Shown here: piece after piece, positions 22,929 through 31,368 of the stretch
Numbering within the stretch: the first letter of the stretch is position 1
Layout: each line of letters opens with the position of its first letter
Source: UBA5066 sp048500275
Lineage (GTDB): Bacteria > Acidobacteriota > Thermoanaerobaculia > UBA5066
DNA: 64,000 bases
Reading direction: 5' to 3'
Assembly (NCBI GenBank): GCA_048500275.1
Contig: JASNYI010000003.1
Location: 806,001 to 870,000 of the forward strand
Made by a program: the position numbers and the translations under genes
The notes under the pieces: generated by a model
Databases searched by the model: none
What the model was told of the DNA's origin: nothing
What the model saw: only the letters and a program-made list of their open reading frames with translations

Positions 22929-24437
22929 GTGGACATCCGGATCGACCGCGAAAGCGCCGTTCCCGTCTACATGCAGATCCGGAGCGGGATCCGGGACTTG
23001 ATCCTGTCCGGGCGCCTCCCGGACGGATTCCGCCTCCCGCCGGAACGTACGCTCGCGACGGCCCTCGGCGTGAACCGGACGACCGTCCTCTCGGCCTACC
23101 GCGAGCTGAAGGCGGACGGCCTCGTCGACGCCCACGTCGGGCGTGGGACCGAGGTCGTCTCGCGCAGGGCCGTACGCAGCTCCGTCGAGCCGGCCGGACC
23201 GCTCCCATGGCGACAGCTCGCCCGGGACGGCAGCGTCCGCGAGCCCGACCCGCTCGTCCGCGACGTCCTCGCCCTGACCGAGCGGCACGACGTCATCAGC
23301 CTCCAGGCAGGGCTTCCCGCGGCCGAGCTCCTCCCGCTCGACGACCTCCGGAGCGTCCAGGAGGAGATCCTCGACCGGAAGGGGCCGGAGGCCCTCCTCC
23401 ACAGCCCGACGGAGGGGGTTACCGCGTTTCGCGAGGCGATCTGTCGGCACATGGTGCCGCGCGGCATCCGGTCGAGCCCGGAAGAGGTCCTCGTCACGTC
23501 GGGCTCGCAGCAGGGGCTCGACCTCGTCGCGAGGACGCTCCTCTCCCCCGGAGATGTCGTCGTCGTCGAGGAGCCCTCGTACTTCGGCGCGCTCGAGGTC
23601 TTCCGCTCGGCACGTGTCCGGCTCCTCGGCGTCCCGACCGACGGCGAGGGAATGCGGACCGACGTCCTCGAGGCGCTCCTCTCCCGCCAGCGGCCGCGGC
23701 TCATCTACACCCTCCCGACGTTCCAGAACCCCTCGGGCTGCGTCCTCTCCCTCCCGCGGCGGCGCCACCTCCTCGAGCTCGCGTGGCGCCACCAGGTGCC
23801 GGTCCTCGAGGACGACACCTACTCCGACCTCCGGTACGACGGGGAGGCGCTCCCGTCCCTCAAGGCCCTCGACCCGCACGGCCACGTCGTCCACCTGAGC
23901 TCGTTCTCGAAAGTCCTCTTCCCGGGGCTGCGCCTCGGCTGGATCGCGGCGCCGAAGCCGCTCGTCCGCCAGCTCGCGCTCGTGAAGCAGACGGTCGACC
24001 TCCACTCCGGCACGTTCGGCCAGTGGATCGTCGAGGGCTTCCTCACCGGGGGGCTCTTCGCGAAGCACCTCGCCAGGACGCGGACCGCCTACCGGCGGCG
24101 TCGCGACGTCCTCCTCGAGGCGCTCGAGGCCGAGGCCCCGCGCGGTCTCGCCTGGAACCGGCCCGAGGGCGGCTTCTACGTCTGGTGCCGACTCCCCGAC
24201 GACGTCCTTCCCGCGCGGCTCCTCGCGCAGGCCGCGGCCGAGCGCGTCGCCTTCCTGCCCGGCGGGGCTTCTTACGTCGAGGAGCCGCCCGTGAACACGA
24301 TCCGCCTCAACTTCACGTTCGCCCCGGAAGAGCAGCTCCGGGAGGGAGTCCGCCGCCTCGGGCGGGCCCTCCGCGCCGCGCAGGCGGAGCCCCGCCGGGG
24401 AACCCACGCGGTGGTGGGGACACCACCCATCGTCTGA
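22929..24437 (+). CDS. MocR-type (GntR-HTH plus aminotransferase) transcriptional regulator
   Basis: 502 aa from a GTG preceded by GGGGGAGG; a TTG ten codons earlier is the alternative. Winged helix-turn-helix at about residues 8-75 (YMQIRSGIRDLILSGRLPDGFRLPPERTLATALGVNRTTVLSAYREL), then a class I aminotransferase domain with SGSQQGLD, TLPTFQNPSG and the PLP lysine in LSSFSKVLFPGLRLGW. MocR proteins use PLP or an amino compound as ligand. It lies 48 bases upstream of a paralogous aminotransferase, its likely target together with its own promoter. Confidence 0.9.
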   Translation: MDIRIDRESAVPVYMQIRSGIRDLILSGRLPDGFRLPPERTLATALGVNRTTVLSAYRELKADGLVDAHVGRGTEVVSRRAVRSSVEPAGPLPWRQLARDGSVREPDPLVRDVLALTERHDVISLQAGLPAAELLPLDDLRSVQEEILDRKGPEALLHSPTEGVTAFREAICRHMVPRGIRSSPEEVLVTSGSQQGLDLVARTLLSPGDVVVVEEPSYFGALEVFRSARVRLLGVPTDGEGMRTDVLEALLSRQRPRLIYTLPTFQNPSGCVLSLPRRRHLLELAWRHQVPVLEDDTYSDLRYDGEALPSLKALDPHGHVVHLSSFSKVLFPGLRLGWIAAPKPLVRQLALVKQTVDLHSGTFGQWIVEGFLTGGLFAKHLARTRTAYRRRRDVLLEALEAEAPRGLAWNRPEGGFYVWCRLPDDVLPARLLAQAAAERVAFLPGGASYVEEPPVNTIRLNFTFAPEEQLREGVRRLGRALRAAQAEPRRGTHAVVGTPPIV

Positions 24438-24485
24438 CCGACCACGCCACGAGCCGGCGAGGCCCGCGGCGAAAAGGGGGACCAA

Positions 24486-25709
24486 ATGACGACCCGCTTC
24501 GCACGACGCATGGAAGCCCTGAAGGCGTCCGAGATCCGCGAGATCCTGAAGGTGACCCAGCGGCCCGAGGTGATCTCCTTCGCGGGAGGCCTCCCGGCGC
24601 CCGAGCTCTTCCCGGTGAAGACGCTCGCCGCGGCGACGCAGAAGGTCTTCGAGGAGGACGGGATGCGGGCCCTCCAGTACTCGACGACCGAGGGGCACGC
24701 CCCCCTCCGCCGGAAGATCGCCGAGCGGATGCAGTCGACGTGGAACGCCTGCGTCGCCCCCGACCAGATCCTCGTCACGTCGGGCTCGCAGCAGGGGCTC
24801 GACCTGACCGGCAAGCTCCTCCTCGACGAGGGAGACGTCGTCCTCTGCGAGAGCCCGACGTACCTCGGCGCGATCTCCGCCTGGAACGTCGTCCGGCCGC
24901 GCTGGGTCGAGGTCGAGACCGACGACGACGGGATGGTCCCCGCCGCCCTCGAGAGGACGCTGCGCACCTACCCGAACGCGAAGGCGATCTACGTCATCCC
25001 GAACTTCCAGAATCCCTCGGGGCGCACCTGGTCGCTCGAGCGCCGCCACCAGTTCATGGAGATCGTGGACCGGCACGACGTCTGGGTCGTCGAGGACAAC
25101 CCGTACGGCGAGCTGCGCCTCGAGGGCGAGCCGATCGCGTCCCTGAAGTCCTTCGACCGGAGGGGGCGAGTCCTCGCCCTCGGCACCTTCTCGAAGGTCT
25201 TCTGCCCGGGCCTTCGCATCGCGTGGATCGCCGCGGAGAACCCGGCCTACGAGAAGCTCGTCATCCTCAAGCAGGGGGCCGACCTGCAGACCTCCACCCT
25301 CGGCCAGCTCCAGGTGAACCGCTACCTCGAGGAGAACGACCTCGACGCCGACATCGCGCGGATCCTCCCCGTCTACCGCGAGCGGCGCGACGCGATGCTC
25401 GCCGCCCTCGACGCGGCGATGCCCCCCGGCGTCACCTGGACCCGCCCGTCCGGCGGCCTCTTCGTCTGGATGACGCTCCCCGAAGCGCTCAGCGCGAGGA
25501 CCCTCCTCGACGAGTGCGTGCGCCAGAACGTCGCCTTCGTCCCCGGAGGCGCCTTCTACCCGAACGGCGACCACGAGAACACCCTTCGCCTGAACTACTC
25601 GAACATGCCGATCGAGAGGATCCGCGAGGGTATCCGCCGCCTCGCCGCCGCCCTCGAGAAGGAGATGGCCCGCGCCGAGATCCTCCAGGAGGTCCCGGCC
25701 ACCCCCTAG
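24486..25709 (+). CDS. PLP-dependent class I/II aminotransferase (LysN/2-aminoadipate type)
   Basis: 407 aa. Fold type I enzyme with ISFAGGLPAPELFP, VTSGSQQGLDL, VIPNFQNPSGRTW, VVEDNPYGELR and the Schiff-base lysine in GTFSKVFCPGLRIAW, the pattern of LysN-like 2-aminoadipate/branched-chain or multi-substrate aminotransferases. It is similar to the C-terminal half of the preceding MocR regulator, with which it likely shares a transcript. AGAAAAGGGGG precedes the ATG. The amino donor cannot be fixed from sequence. Confidence 0.88.
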   Translation: MTTRFARRMEALKASEIREILKVTQRPEVISFAGGLPAPELFPVKTLAAATQKVFEEDGMRALQYSTTEGHAPLRRKIAERMQSTWNACVAPDQILVTSGSQQGLDLTGKLLLDEGDVVLCESPTYLGAISAWNVVRPRWVEVETDDDGMVPAALERTLRTYPNAKAIYVIPNFQNPSGRTWSLERRHQFMEIVDRHDVWVVEDNPYGELRLEGEPIASLKSFDRRGRVLALGTFSKVFCPGLRIAWIAAENPAYEKLVILKQGADLQTSTLGQLQVNRYLEENDLDADIARILPVYRERRDAMLAALDAAMPPGVTWTRPSGGLFVWMTLPEALSARTLLDECVRQNVAFVPGGAFYPNGDHENTLRLNYSNMPIERIREGIRRLAAALEKEMARAEILQEVPATP

Positions 25710-25712
25710 GCC

Positions 25713-25743
25713 AGGGGTCAGGTCTTGATTTTCTATTCTGCGT
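25713..25743. repeat. REP-like repeat element, copy C
   Basis: AGGGGTCAGGTCTTG followed by ATTTTCTATTCTGCG. The first 15 bases match the element at 1991 (reverse strand) and the whole resembles one arm of the element at 22744. It lies immediately after the aminotransferase stop codon. Confidence 0.6.
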
Positions 25744-25771
25744 CGCCCCGGCCGGACCGGCCGGGGCGACG
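25741..25771. terminator. perfect 15-bp palindrome downstream of the aminotransferase gene
   Basis: CGTCGCCCCGGCCGG (25741-25755) and its exact complement (25757-25771). No long U-run follows, only CCTTTCGGG a few bases on, so it may be a weak terminator or the inner part of the REP-like element that it abuts. Confidence 0.45.
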
Positions 25772-25838
25772 CGGCGGCCTTTCGGGTGTGAAGTACGATG
25801 CCGCTCCCCGCGCCCCCGCGACGACGAGAGAGAGCCTG

Positions 25839-26663
25839 ATGCACCGAACGACCGCCGCCCTCGCCGGGGCCCTCGCCCTGGCGCTCCTCGGCACCGCGAC
25901 CCCGCTCCCTGCGCAGCCTTCGCTCATCCTCGCCACGACGACGAGCACCCAGGACAGCGGCCTCCTCGACGGCCTCCTCCCCCGCTTCGAGGCTGCGACC
26001 GGCATCCGCGTCAAGACGATCGCCGTCGGCTCGGGAGAGGCGCTCGCCATGGGGCGCCGGGGCGACGCGGACGTCCTCCTCGTCCACTCGAAAGAGGCCG
26101 AGGACGAATTCATGGCGCAGGGGTTCGGGGCTCTCCGCCTCGACGTCATGTACAACGACTTCGTCCTCGTCGGCCCGGCCGACGACCCCGCCGGCATCCG
26201 GGGGCTCTCCGCCGTCGAGGCGCTGAAGCGCATCGCCCGGCGCGGCGCCCTCTTCGCCTCCCGCGACGACCGCTCGGGAACGCACGCCCGCGAGCTCGCG
26301 CTCTGGAGGCAGGCCGGCGTCGAGCCCGCCGGGAAGCCCTGGTACGTCGCGACCGGCCAGGGAATGGGCGAGACGGCGCGCGTCGCCTCCGAGAAGAGGG
26401 CCTGTACGCTCGCCGACCGCGGCACGTTCCTCGCCCTCGCCAAGAGCCTCGACCTCGCCATCCTCGTCGAAGGGTCGCCGGAGCTTCGGAACTCCTACCG
26501 CGTCATCGTCGTGAGCCCGGAGAAGCACCCGAAGGCGCGGGCCGACGAGGCGAGGCGATTCGCGGAGTGGCTCGTCTCGCCCGGGACCCAGAAGGCGATC
26601 GGCGCGTTCGGCGTCGCGAAATTCGGCCAGCCGCTCTTCGTCCCCGACGCGCAGAAGGAATGA
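25839..26663 (+). CDS. tupA: tungstate ABC transporter substrate-binding protein
   Basis: 274 aa with a signal peptide (about 1-25, ending PAQ). The oxyanion-binding signature ATTTSTQDSGLLDGL is typical of TupA/WtpA-like tungstate binders, followed by VGSGEALAMGRRGDADVLLVHSK and SRDDRSGTHARE. It captures tungstate (or molybdate) in the periplasm. The permease gene starts inside its stop codon. The order tupA-tupB-tupC-moeA supports metal delivery to the pterin cofactor. Confidence 0.9.
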   Translation: MHRTTAALAGALALALLGTATPLPAQPSLILATTTSTQDSGLLDGLLPRFEAATGIRVKTIAVGSGEALAMGRRGDADVLLVHSKEAEDEFMAQGFGALRLDVMYNDFVLVGPADDPAGIRGLSAVEALKRIARRGALFASRDDRSGTHARELALWRQAGVEPAGKPWYVATGQGMGETARVASEKRACTLADRGTFLALAKSLDLAILVEGSPELRNSYRVIVVSPEKHPKARADEARRFAEWLVSPGTQKAIGAFGVAKFGQPLFVPDAQKE

Positions 26664-27343
26664 CCGGGCCCTTCTCTTCCCTCTCCGCTCTCCTCCCGAT
26701 GCCCGGGGAGCTGGCGGGCATCCTCCTCCTCTCGCTCTTCGTCTCCGGGGTCGCGATCCTCGTCTCGATGCTCCTCGGAGTCCCGGCGGGGATCTTCCTC
26801 GGCCTCCATCGGTTCCCGGGCCGCGGCTTCCTCGTCACGCTCGTCAACACCGGGATGGGCCTCCCCCCCGTCGTCGTCGGCCTCTTCGTCTTCCTGCTCC
26901 TCGCCCGCTCGGGGCCCCTCGGCGGGCTCGACCTCCTCTACACGCCCTGGGCGATGGTCCTCGCGCAGGTCGTCATCGCGACCCCTCTCGTCATCGGCAT
27001 CACGCTCGCGGCGATCCAGGGGCTCGACGCCCGCCTCCACCTCCAGATCCTCTCGCTCGGGGCCTCGACCGGGCAGCTCTACTGGAAGCTCGTGAAAGAG
27101 GCCCGCCTCTCGCTCGTCGCGGCGCTCGCCGCCGGCTTCGGGTCGATCATCTCGGAGGTCGGCGCCGTGATGATGGTCGGCGGGAACATCAAGGGGCAGA
27201 CGCGCGTCATGACGACGGCGATCGTCCTCCAGACGCGGCAGGGGGAGTTCGCGAACGCCATCGTCCTCGGCGTGATCCTCCTCGCGCTCGCGCTCGGCAT
27301 CAACTGGCTTTTCACCTGGGTCCAGCAGAGGCAGAAGGCGTGA
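26660..27343 (+). CDS. tupB: tungstate ABC transporter permease
   Basis: 227 aa. An integral membrane protein with about five or six helices and the EAA-like cytoplasmic loop region ILSLGASTGQLYWKLVKEARLSLVAALAAGFGSIISEVGAVMMVGG, typical of TupB. The ATG overlaps the tupA stop (ATGA), and its own stop overlaps the GTG of tupC (GTGA). It forms the channel for tungstate import. Confidence 0.9.
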   Translation: MTGPFSSLSALLPMPGELAGILLLSLFVSGVAILVSMLLGVPAGIFLGLHRFPGRGFLVTLVNTGMGLPPVVVGLFVFLLLARSGPLGGLDLLYTPWAMVLAQVVIATPLVIGITLAAIQGLDARLHLQILSLGASTGQLYWKLVKEARLSLVAALAAGFGSIISEVGAVMMVGGNIKGQTRVMTTAIVLQTRQGEFANAIVLGVILLALALGINWLFTWVQQRQKA

Positions 27344-28449
27344 GCCTCCTCGCGCTCGAAGGCGTCGAGGTCGTGAGGGAGGGGAGGACGATCCTCTCCC
27401 TGCCGCGGCTCGAGGTCCGCGAGAAGGAGATCCTCGCCGTCGTCGGCCCGACCGGGGCGGGCAAGAGCACGCTCCTGCGCATCCTGCACCTCCTCGAGAA
27501 GCCCGAGGCCGGCGCCCTCTCGTGGCGCGGCGAGCGGGTGCCGTGGCCCGCGCCGCTCGCCCTGCGCCGCCGGATCTCGATGACGTTCCAGGACCCGCTC
27601 CTCCTGTCGGGGACGACGTACGACAACGTCGCCTACGGGCTGTCGCTCCGGGGCGAACGTGGCGGCGAGGCGAGAGAGAAGGCCCTCGCCGCCCTCCGCC
27701 TCTTCCGCGTCGAGCACCTCGCCGGCCAGCGCGCGAAGACCCTTTCCGGCGGCGAGGCGCAGCGGACGGCGCTCGCGCGCGCCGTCGTCCTCTCGCCCGA
27801 GCTCCTCCTCCTCGACGAGCCGTTCGCCGCCCTCGACGCCCCGATCCGAAAGCACCTCCTCGAGGAGCTGAAGCAGGCCGTCCGCGCGCGCGGCATCACC
27901 TGCGTCTACGTGACGCACGAGCAGTCGGAGGCCTTCTCCATCGCCGACCGGATCGCCGTCCTCCGGCGCGGCCGCCTCCTCCAGGTCGGGACGCCGGAGG
28001 AGGTCCTCCTCCGGCCGCAGAGCCGCGCCGTCGCGCGCTTCATGCAGACCGGGAACATTCTCCCCGGCGTCGTCTCGAGGCGCACCGAGGCGATCTCCGA
28101 GGTGACGGCCGGCCCGAACGTCCTCTTCTCGCGCACCGGCCTCCCGGAGGGGACGCCCGTCGACGCCTGCGTCCGCCGCGAGGAGATTCTCGTCGAGGCC
28201 CCAAGCGAGGCTGTGCCCGCCCCCGGCCTCAACCGCTTCCGCGGGACCGTCGAGTCCGTCGTCGACCTCGGCTCGACGATGCAGGTGCGGGTCGACGCCG
28301 GCTTCCCCGGCCCCCCGCTCCAGGCCCTCGTCACGCGGCGCCTCGCGCACGACCTCTCCCCGAGGCCCGGCCTCGAGGTCGTCGTCACGTTCTCGGCCGC
28401 CGCCGTCCACCTCATTCCCCGCGAAGGAGCTGCCGATGACGACCTGTAG
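27340..28449 (+). CDS. tupC: tungstate ABC transporter ATP-binding protein
   Basis: 369 aa from a GTG. Walker A GPTGAGKST, Q-loop TFQDPLLLSG, ABC signature TLSGGEAQRTALARA, Walker B LLLLDEPFAALD and switch His in VYVTHEQSEA. The C-terminal extension (about 240-360, including FRGTVESVVDLGSTMQVRV) is a TOBE/Mop-like oxyanion-binding domain, a possible feedback sensor of internal tungstate or molybdate. It overlaps moeA by 14 bases. Confidence 0.9.
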   Translation: MSLLALEGVEVVREGRTILSLPRLEVREKEILAVVGPTGAGKSTLLRILHLLEKPEAGALSWRGERVPWPAPLALRRRISMTFQDPLLLSGTTYDNVAYGLSLRGERGGEAREKALAALRLFRVEHLAGQRAKTLSGGEAQRTALARAVVLSPELLLLDEPFAALDAPIRKHLLEELKQAVRARGITCVYVTHEQSEAFSIADRIAVLRRGRLLQVGTPEEVLLRPQSRAVARFMQTGNILPGVVSRRTEAISEVTAGPNVLFSRTGLPEGTPVDACVRREEILVEAPSEAVPAPGLNRFRGTVESVVDLGSTMQVRVDAGFPGPPLQALVTRRLAHDLSPRPGLEVVVTFSAAAVHLIPREGAADDDL

Positions 28450-29665
28450 CGACGCGCTCCGCCTCATCCTCGACTCCGTCGCCCCGCTCCCGCCACGGCC
28501 GACCGCACTCTTCGACGCCCTCGGCCTCGTCCTCGCCGACCGCGTCGTCTCCCCCGAGACGGTGCCCCCCTTCACGAACTCGGCGATGGACGGCTTCGCC
28601 GTCCTGGCGGACGACTGCGCCGGGGCGTCGCCCGGCTTCCCCGTCTCGCTCGAGGTCCTCGAGGACGTCCCCGCCGGGAGCGTCGCGAGGGAGGCCGTGC
28701 GTCCCGGTACCGCGATCCGGATCATGACCGGCGCGCCGCTTCCGGCCGGGGCCGACTCCGTCGTCCCCGTGGAGTCGACGGGGACCGACGGGGGCCGCGT
28801 GACGATCGCGTCGCCCGTGAAGCGGGGCGCGAACGTCCGCCTCGCGGGAGAGGACCTCCGAGGGGGAGAGGAGCTTCTCCCGAGGGGCTTCGCCCTGACT
28901 CCCGCCGCGCTCGGCATCCTCGCCTCCGTCGGCCTCGCCGAAGTCCCGGTCCACCCGAGGCCCCGCATCGCGATCCTGACGACCGGAGACGAGCTCGTCG
29001 ACGCCTCCGAGAAGCCGGGCCCCGGGCAGATCCGCGACTCGAACGTCCAGACGATGTGCGGGCAGGCGGCCGCGATCGGGGCGGTCCCGGTCCCGATTCC
29101 GCGCGTCCGCGACACGCGCGAGGCAGTGACGGCGGCGCTCGCGAGGGCACGCGCCGGGGCCGACGTCATCGTGACGAACGGAGGGATCTCCGTCGGCGAC
29201 TACGATTTCATCAAGGCCGTCCTCGTCGAGCTCGGCGCCCGCGAGGTCTTCTGGAAGGTGAAGCAGAAGCCGGGCGGGCCGCTCGGTTTCTGGCTCTGGG
29301 ACGGCAGGCCCGTCTTCGGCATCCCGGGAAACACCGTCGCCGCGATGGTCTGCATGGAGGAGTACGTGAGGCCCGCCCTCCGGAAGATGATGGGTCTCGC
29401 GAAGCACCACCGCCCCGAGGTGGCTGCGACCTTCGAGGGCGACTTTCGGAAGTCCGCCCCCGACGGGAAGGTCCACCTGATCCGCGTCCGCGCGCGTCGC
29501 GAGGGGGACCGGGTCGTCGTGAGCCCTTCGGGTCCGCAGGGATCGGGCATCCTCTCGTCCATGCTCCGTTCGAACGCCCTCGCCCTCGTCCCCTCCGACG
29601 CGCTGGCGCTCAGGACCGGCGACGAGGTGACGGTTCACCTCATCGAGGAGCCGGAAGACCACTGA
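28436..29665 (+). CDS. moeA: molybdopterin molybdenum/tungsten-transferase
   Basis: 409 aa. Inserts molybdate or tungstate into adenylylated molybdopterin. Family marks: PFTNSAMDGFAV, GTAIRIMTGAPLPAGADSVVPVE, ILTTGDELV, VTNGGISVGDYDFIK, KPGGPLGFW and FGIPGNTVAAMV. AAGGAG six bases upstream of the ATG, inside tupC, supports the start. Being encoded with a tungstate importer, it probably serves tungsten insertion for the nearby AOR-type enzyme, although a molybdenum role is equally allowed by its sequence. Confidence 0.93.
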   Translation: MTTCSDALRLILDSVAPLPPRPTALFDALGLVLADRVVSPETVPPFTNSAMDGFAVLADDCAGASPGFPVSLEVLEDVPAGSVAREAVRPGTAIRIMTGAPLPAGADSVVPVESTGTDGGRVTIASPVKRGANVRLAGEDLRGGEELLPRGFALTPAALGILASVGLAEVPVHPRPRIAILTTGDELVDASEKPGPGQIRDSNVQTMCGQAAAIGAVPVPIPRVRDTREAVTAALARARAGADVIVTNGGISVGDYDFIKAVLVELGAREVFWKVKQKPGGPLGFWLWDGRPVFGIPGNTVAAMVCMEEYVRPALRKMMGLAKHHRPEVAATFEGDFRKSAPDGKVHLIRVRARREGDRVVVSPSGPQGSGILSSMLRSNALALVPSDALALRTGDEVTVHLIEEPEDH

Positions 29666-29726
29666 GCGGGCGCGACGGGAGCGACGACGCGGCGCTCACG
29701 TCGCCGTCTCCCACCCTTCCTCCACG

Positions 29727-31253
29727 TCACGGACTGGCCGGGTCGAGGGTAGAGGCGGCTTCCTGCCTCGCCCGAAGGCGTTCCTGGCGCCAGGTTCCCT
29801 CGATCTCCCTGCCGATTCCGAAGCGCTCGACGAGAGCGCGGGTCTCGGCGGGACCCTGCCTTTCCCCTGGCCGCTCGGTCCGGTTGGCCAGCTGCCACGC
29901 GAGGGCCGAGGCGAAGGCCACGTTCTGCCGGAGCGTCTGCGGGTCGATCGTGTCGGGAAGATCGAGCCCCGAATGGTAGACCGGCGCGTACGGCCCGAGG
30001 TCCGTCGCAGCGACGACGTTCGGGACGCCCGCCAGGAGGAAGTCCAGGTTGTCGGTCCCGCTGTAGACGAGGTTCAGGGGCTTGAAGCCTCGAAACGCCG
30101 GAAACGGCGCCAGCGCATCGACGAAATACGCGGTGAGCTCCCTCCTCGCGTTGAAGTAGAACCCGTTGATCCGCCCGCCCCCGAGGTCGAAGAAGAGGGC
30201 GAGGACGTGGCGGTCGAGCTCCGCCTCATGCTCGCGCACGTATGCCGCCGAGCCCTGGCGGTCCTGCTCCTCGCCGGAGAAAAGGACGAATCGCACCGTT
30301 CGGCGGGGCTCGAGGCCGAGTTCCCGGAAGCCGCGGGCCACGTCCACGACGAGCGCGACATTGACGGCGTTGTCCTGCGCACCGGCCCCGAGGTCCCACG
30401 CGTCGTAGTGAGCGCCGAGAAGAACGACCTCTTCCGGCGCCTCGCGGCCGCGGATCTCGGCGACGACGTTCAGGCCGTCGGCCGGCTTCTCTGCCGACAA
30501 CTCGAGTCTCAGCCGGACTCGGGCCGGGGAGGCCGCGTTCAGGCGGGCCAGGCGGGCGAAGTCCTCCCGGGCCGCGATCGCGACGGGTAGCGGCAGGCCG
30601 CCCGACGGCGCCACGCGGAGACGGTAGAGCGCCCGGCCGGGAAGCGCGGACTGGATCAGCAGAGCTCGGAAGCCGAGAGCCGCAGCCCGTGAGACCGCGT
30701 CCCGCAGGACCTTCGCGTCGACCTGCCCCGCCGACGGGAGCGGGGGTGTGGCGAACAGGGCGACGGCCGAGCCTGGATCGCCGTCGCCGTCCGCCAGCGA
30801 AGCGACCCGCAGGGGTGACTCGGGAGCGGGGGTCTCCAGCGACCCGGGAACCGCAGCCACGCGGATCTCAAACGCGACCGGATCCGTGCACTCGGCCTCC
30901 TCCCGCCCAGGAATCCAGGGCTCGACCAGAGGGAACGACTCCGCCTGCACCGATCCGACGCCCGCTTCCCGGAGCCGGCGCACGAGCCACCAGCCGGCCT
31001 CGTCGCAGCCGCGCGAACCGCTCACCCGGTCTTCGAAGCGGTCGCAGAGGTCGAAGAGGTCCTTCTCGGCGGCACTCGAGCCCAGGGCTCGTTCGATGAG
31101 ACGCAGGGCTTCCGCGGGTGCGGCCGATTCGGCCGGCGGCCGGCGGCACGACGCCCCTCCGAGAACGAGGAGCCCCACGAGAAGCAGCGCTCCGGGTACC
31201 GGTGCACCGGAGCTCGCTCTCCCTCGACCGCGCCCCGGAGCGACGGCTTTCAT
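29727..31253 (-). CDS. M28-family zinc metallopeptidase, lipoprotein
   Basis: 508 aa. The signal peptide ends in GGASC, a lipobox. The M28 catalytic core has GAHYDAWDLGAGAQDNA (zinc ligands His and Asp), FSGEEQDRQGS (catalytic and ligand Glu), LFFDLGGGRI, and a late His in VYHSGLDLPDTID. A PA-type insertion domain probably occupies about 120-245. It would act as an aminopeptidase or carboxypeptidase on the cell surface. It converges on moeA with about 60 bases between. Confidence 0.88.
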   Translation of the reverse strand: MKAVAPGRGRGRASSGAPVPGALLLVGLLVLGGASCRRPPAESAAPAEALRLIERALGSSAAEKDLFDLCDRFEDRVSGSRGCDEAGWWLVRRLREAGVGSVQAESFPLVEPWIPGREEAECTDPVAFEIRVAAVPGSLETPAPESPLRVASLADGDGDPGSAVALFATPPLPSAGQVDAKVLRDAVSRAAALGFRALLIQSALPGRALYRLRVAPSGGLPLPVAIAAREDFARLARLNAASPARVRLRLELSAEKPADGLNVVAEIRGREAPEEVVLLGAHYDAWDLGAGAQDNAVNVALVVDVARGFRELGLEPRRTVRFVLFSGEEQDRQGSAAYVREHEAELDRHVLALFFDLGGGRINGFYFNARRELTAYFVDALAPFPAFRGFKPLNLVYSGTDNLDFLLAGVPNVVAATDLGPYAPVYHSGLDLPDTIDPQTLRQNVAFASALAWQLANRTERPGERQGPAETRALVERFGIGREIEGTWRQERLRARQEAASTLDPASP

Positions 31254-31368
31254 GAGGGATACATGGTACGGCGATACCGGCTCTCCGGGAGGACCCCCGC
31301 TCTCCCGAACTCCCGCCCCCGTTTCGACGACCCGTCGCCGAGGGAGCTTCCGCCCGGCCTGCCGATCC

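Noticed and set aside
22877..27343. A continuous open frame that joins sequence antisense in register to the MocR and aminotransferase genes with the TupB permease
   Set aside because: The first ~1250 codons are out of register with clear MocR, aminotransferase and TupA proteins and are Arg/Pro-rich, typical of GC-rich shadow frames. Only the TupB end is real, starting at 26660.
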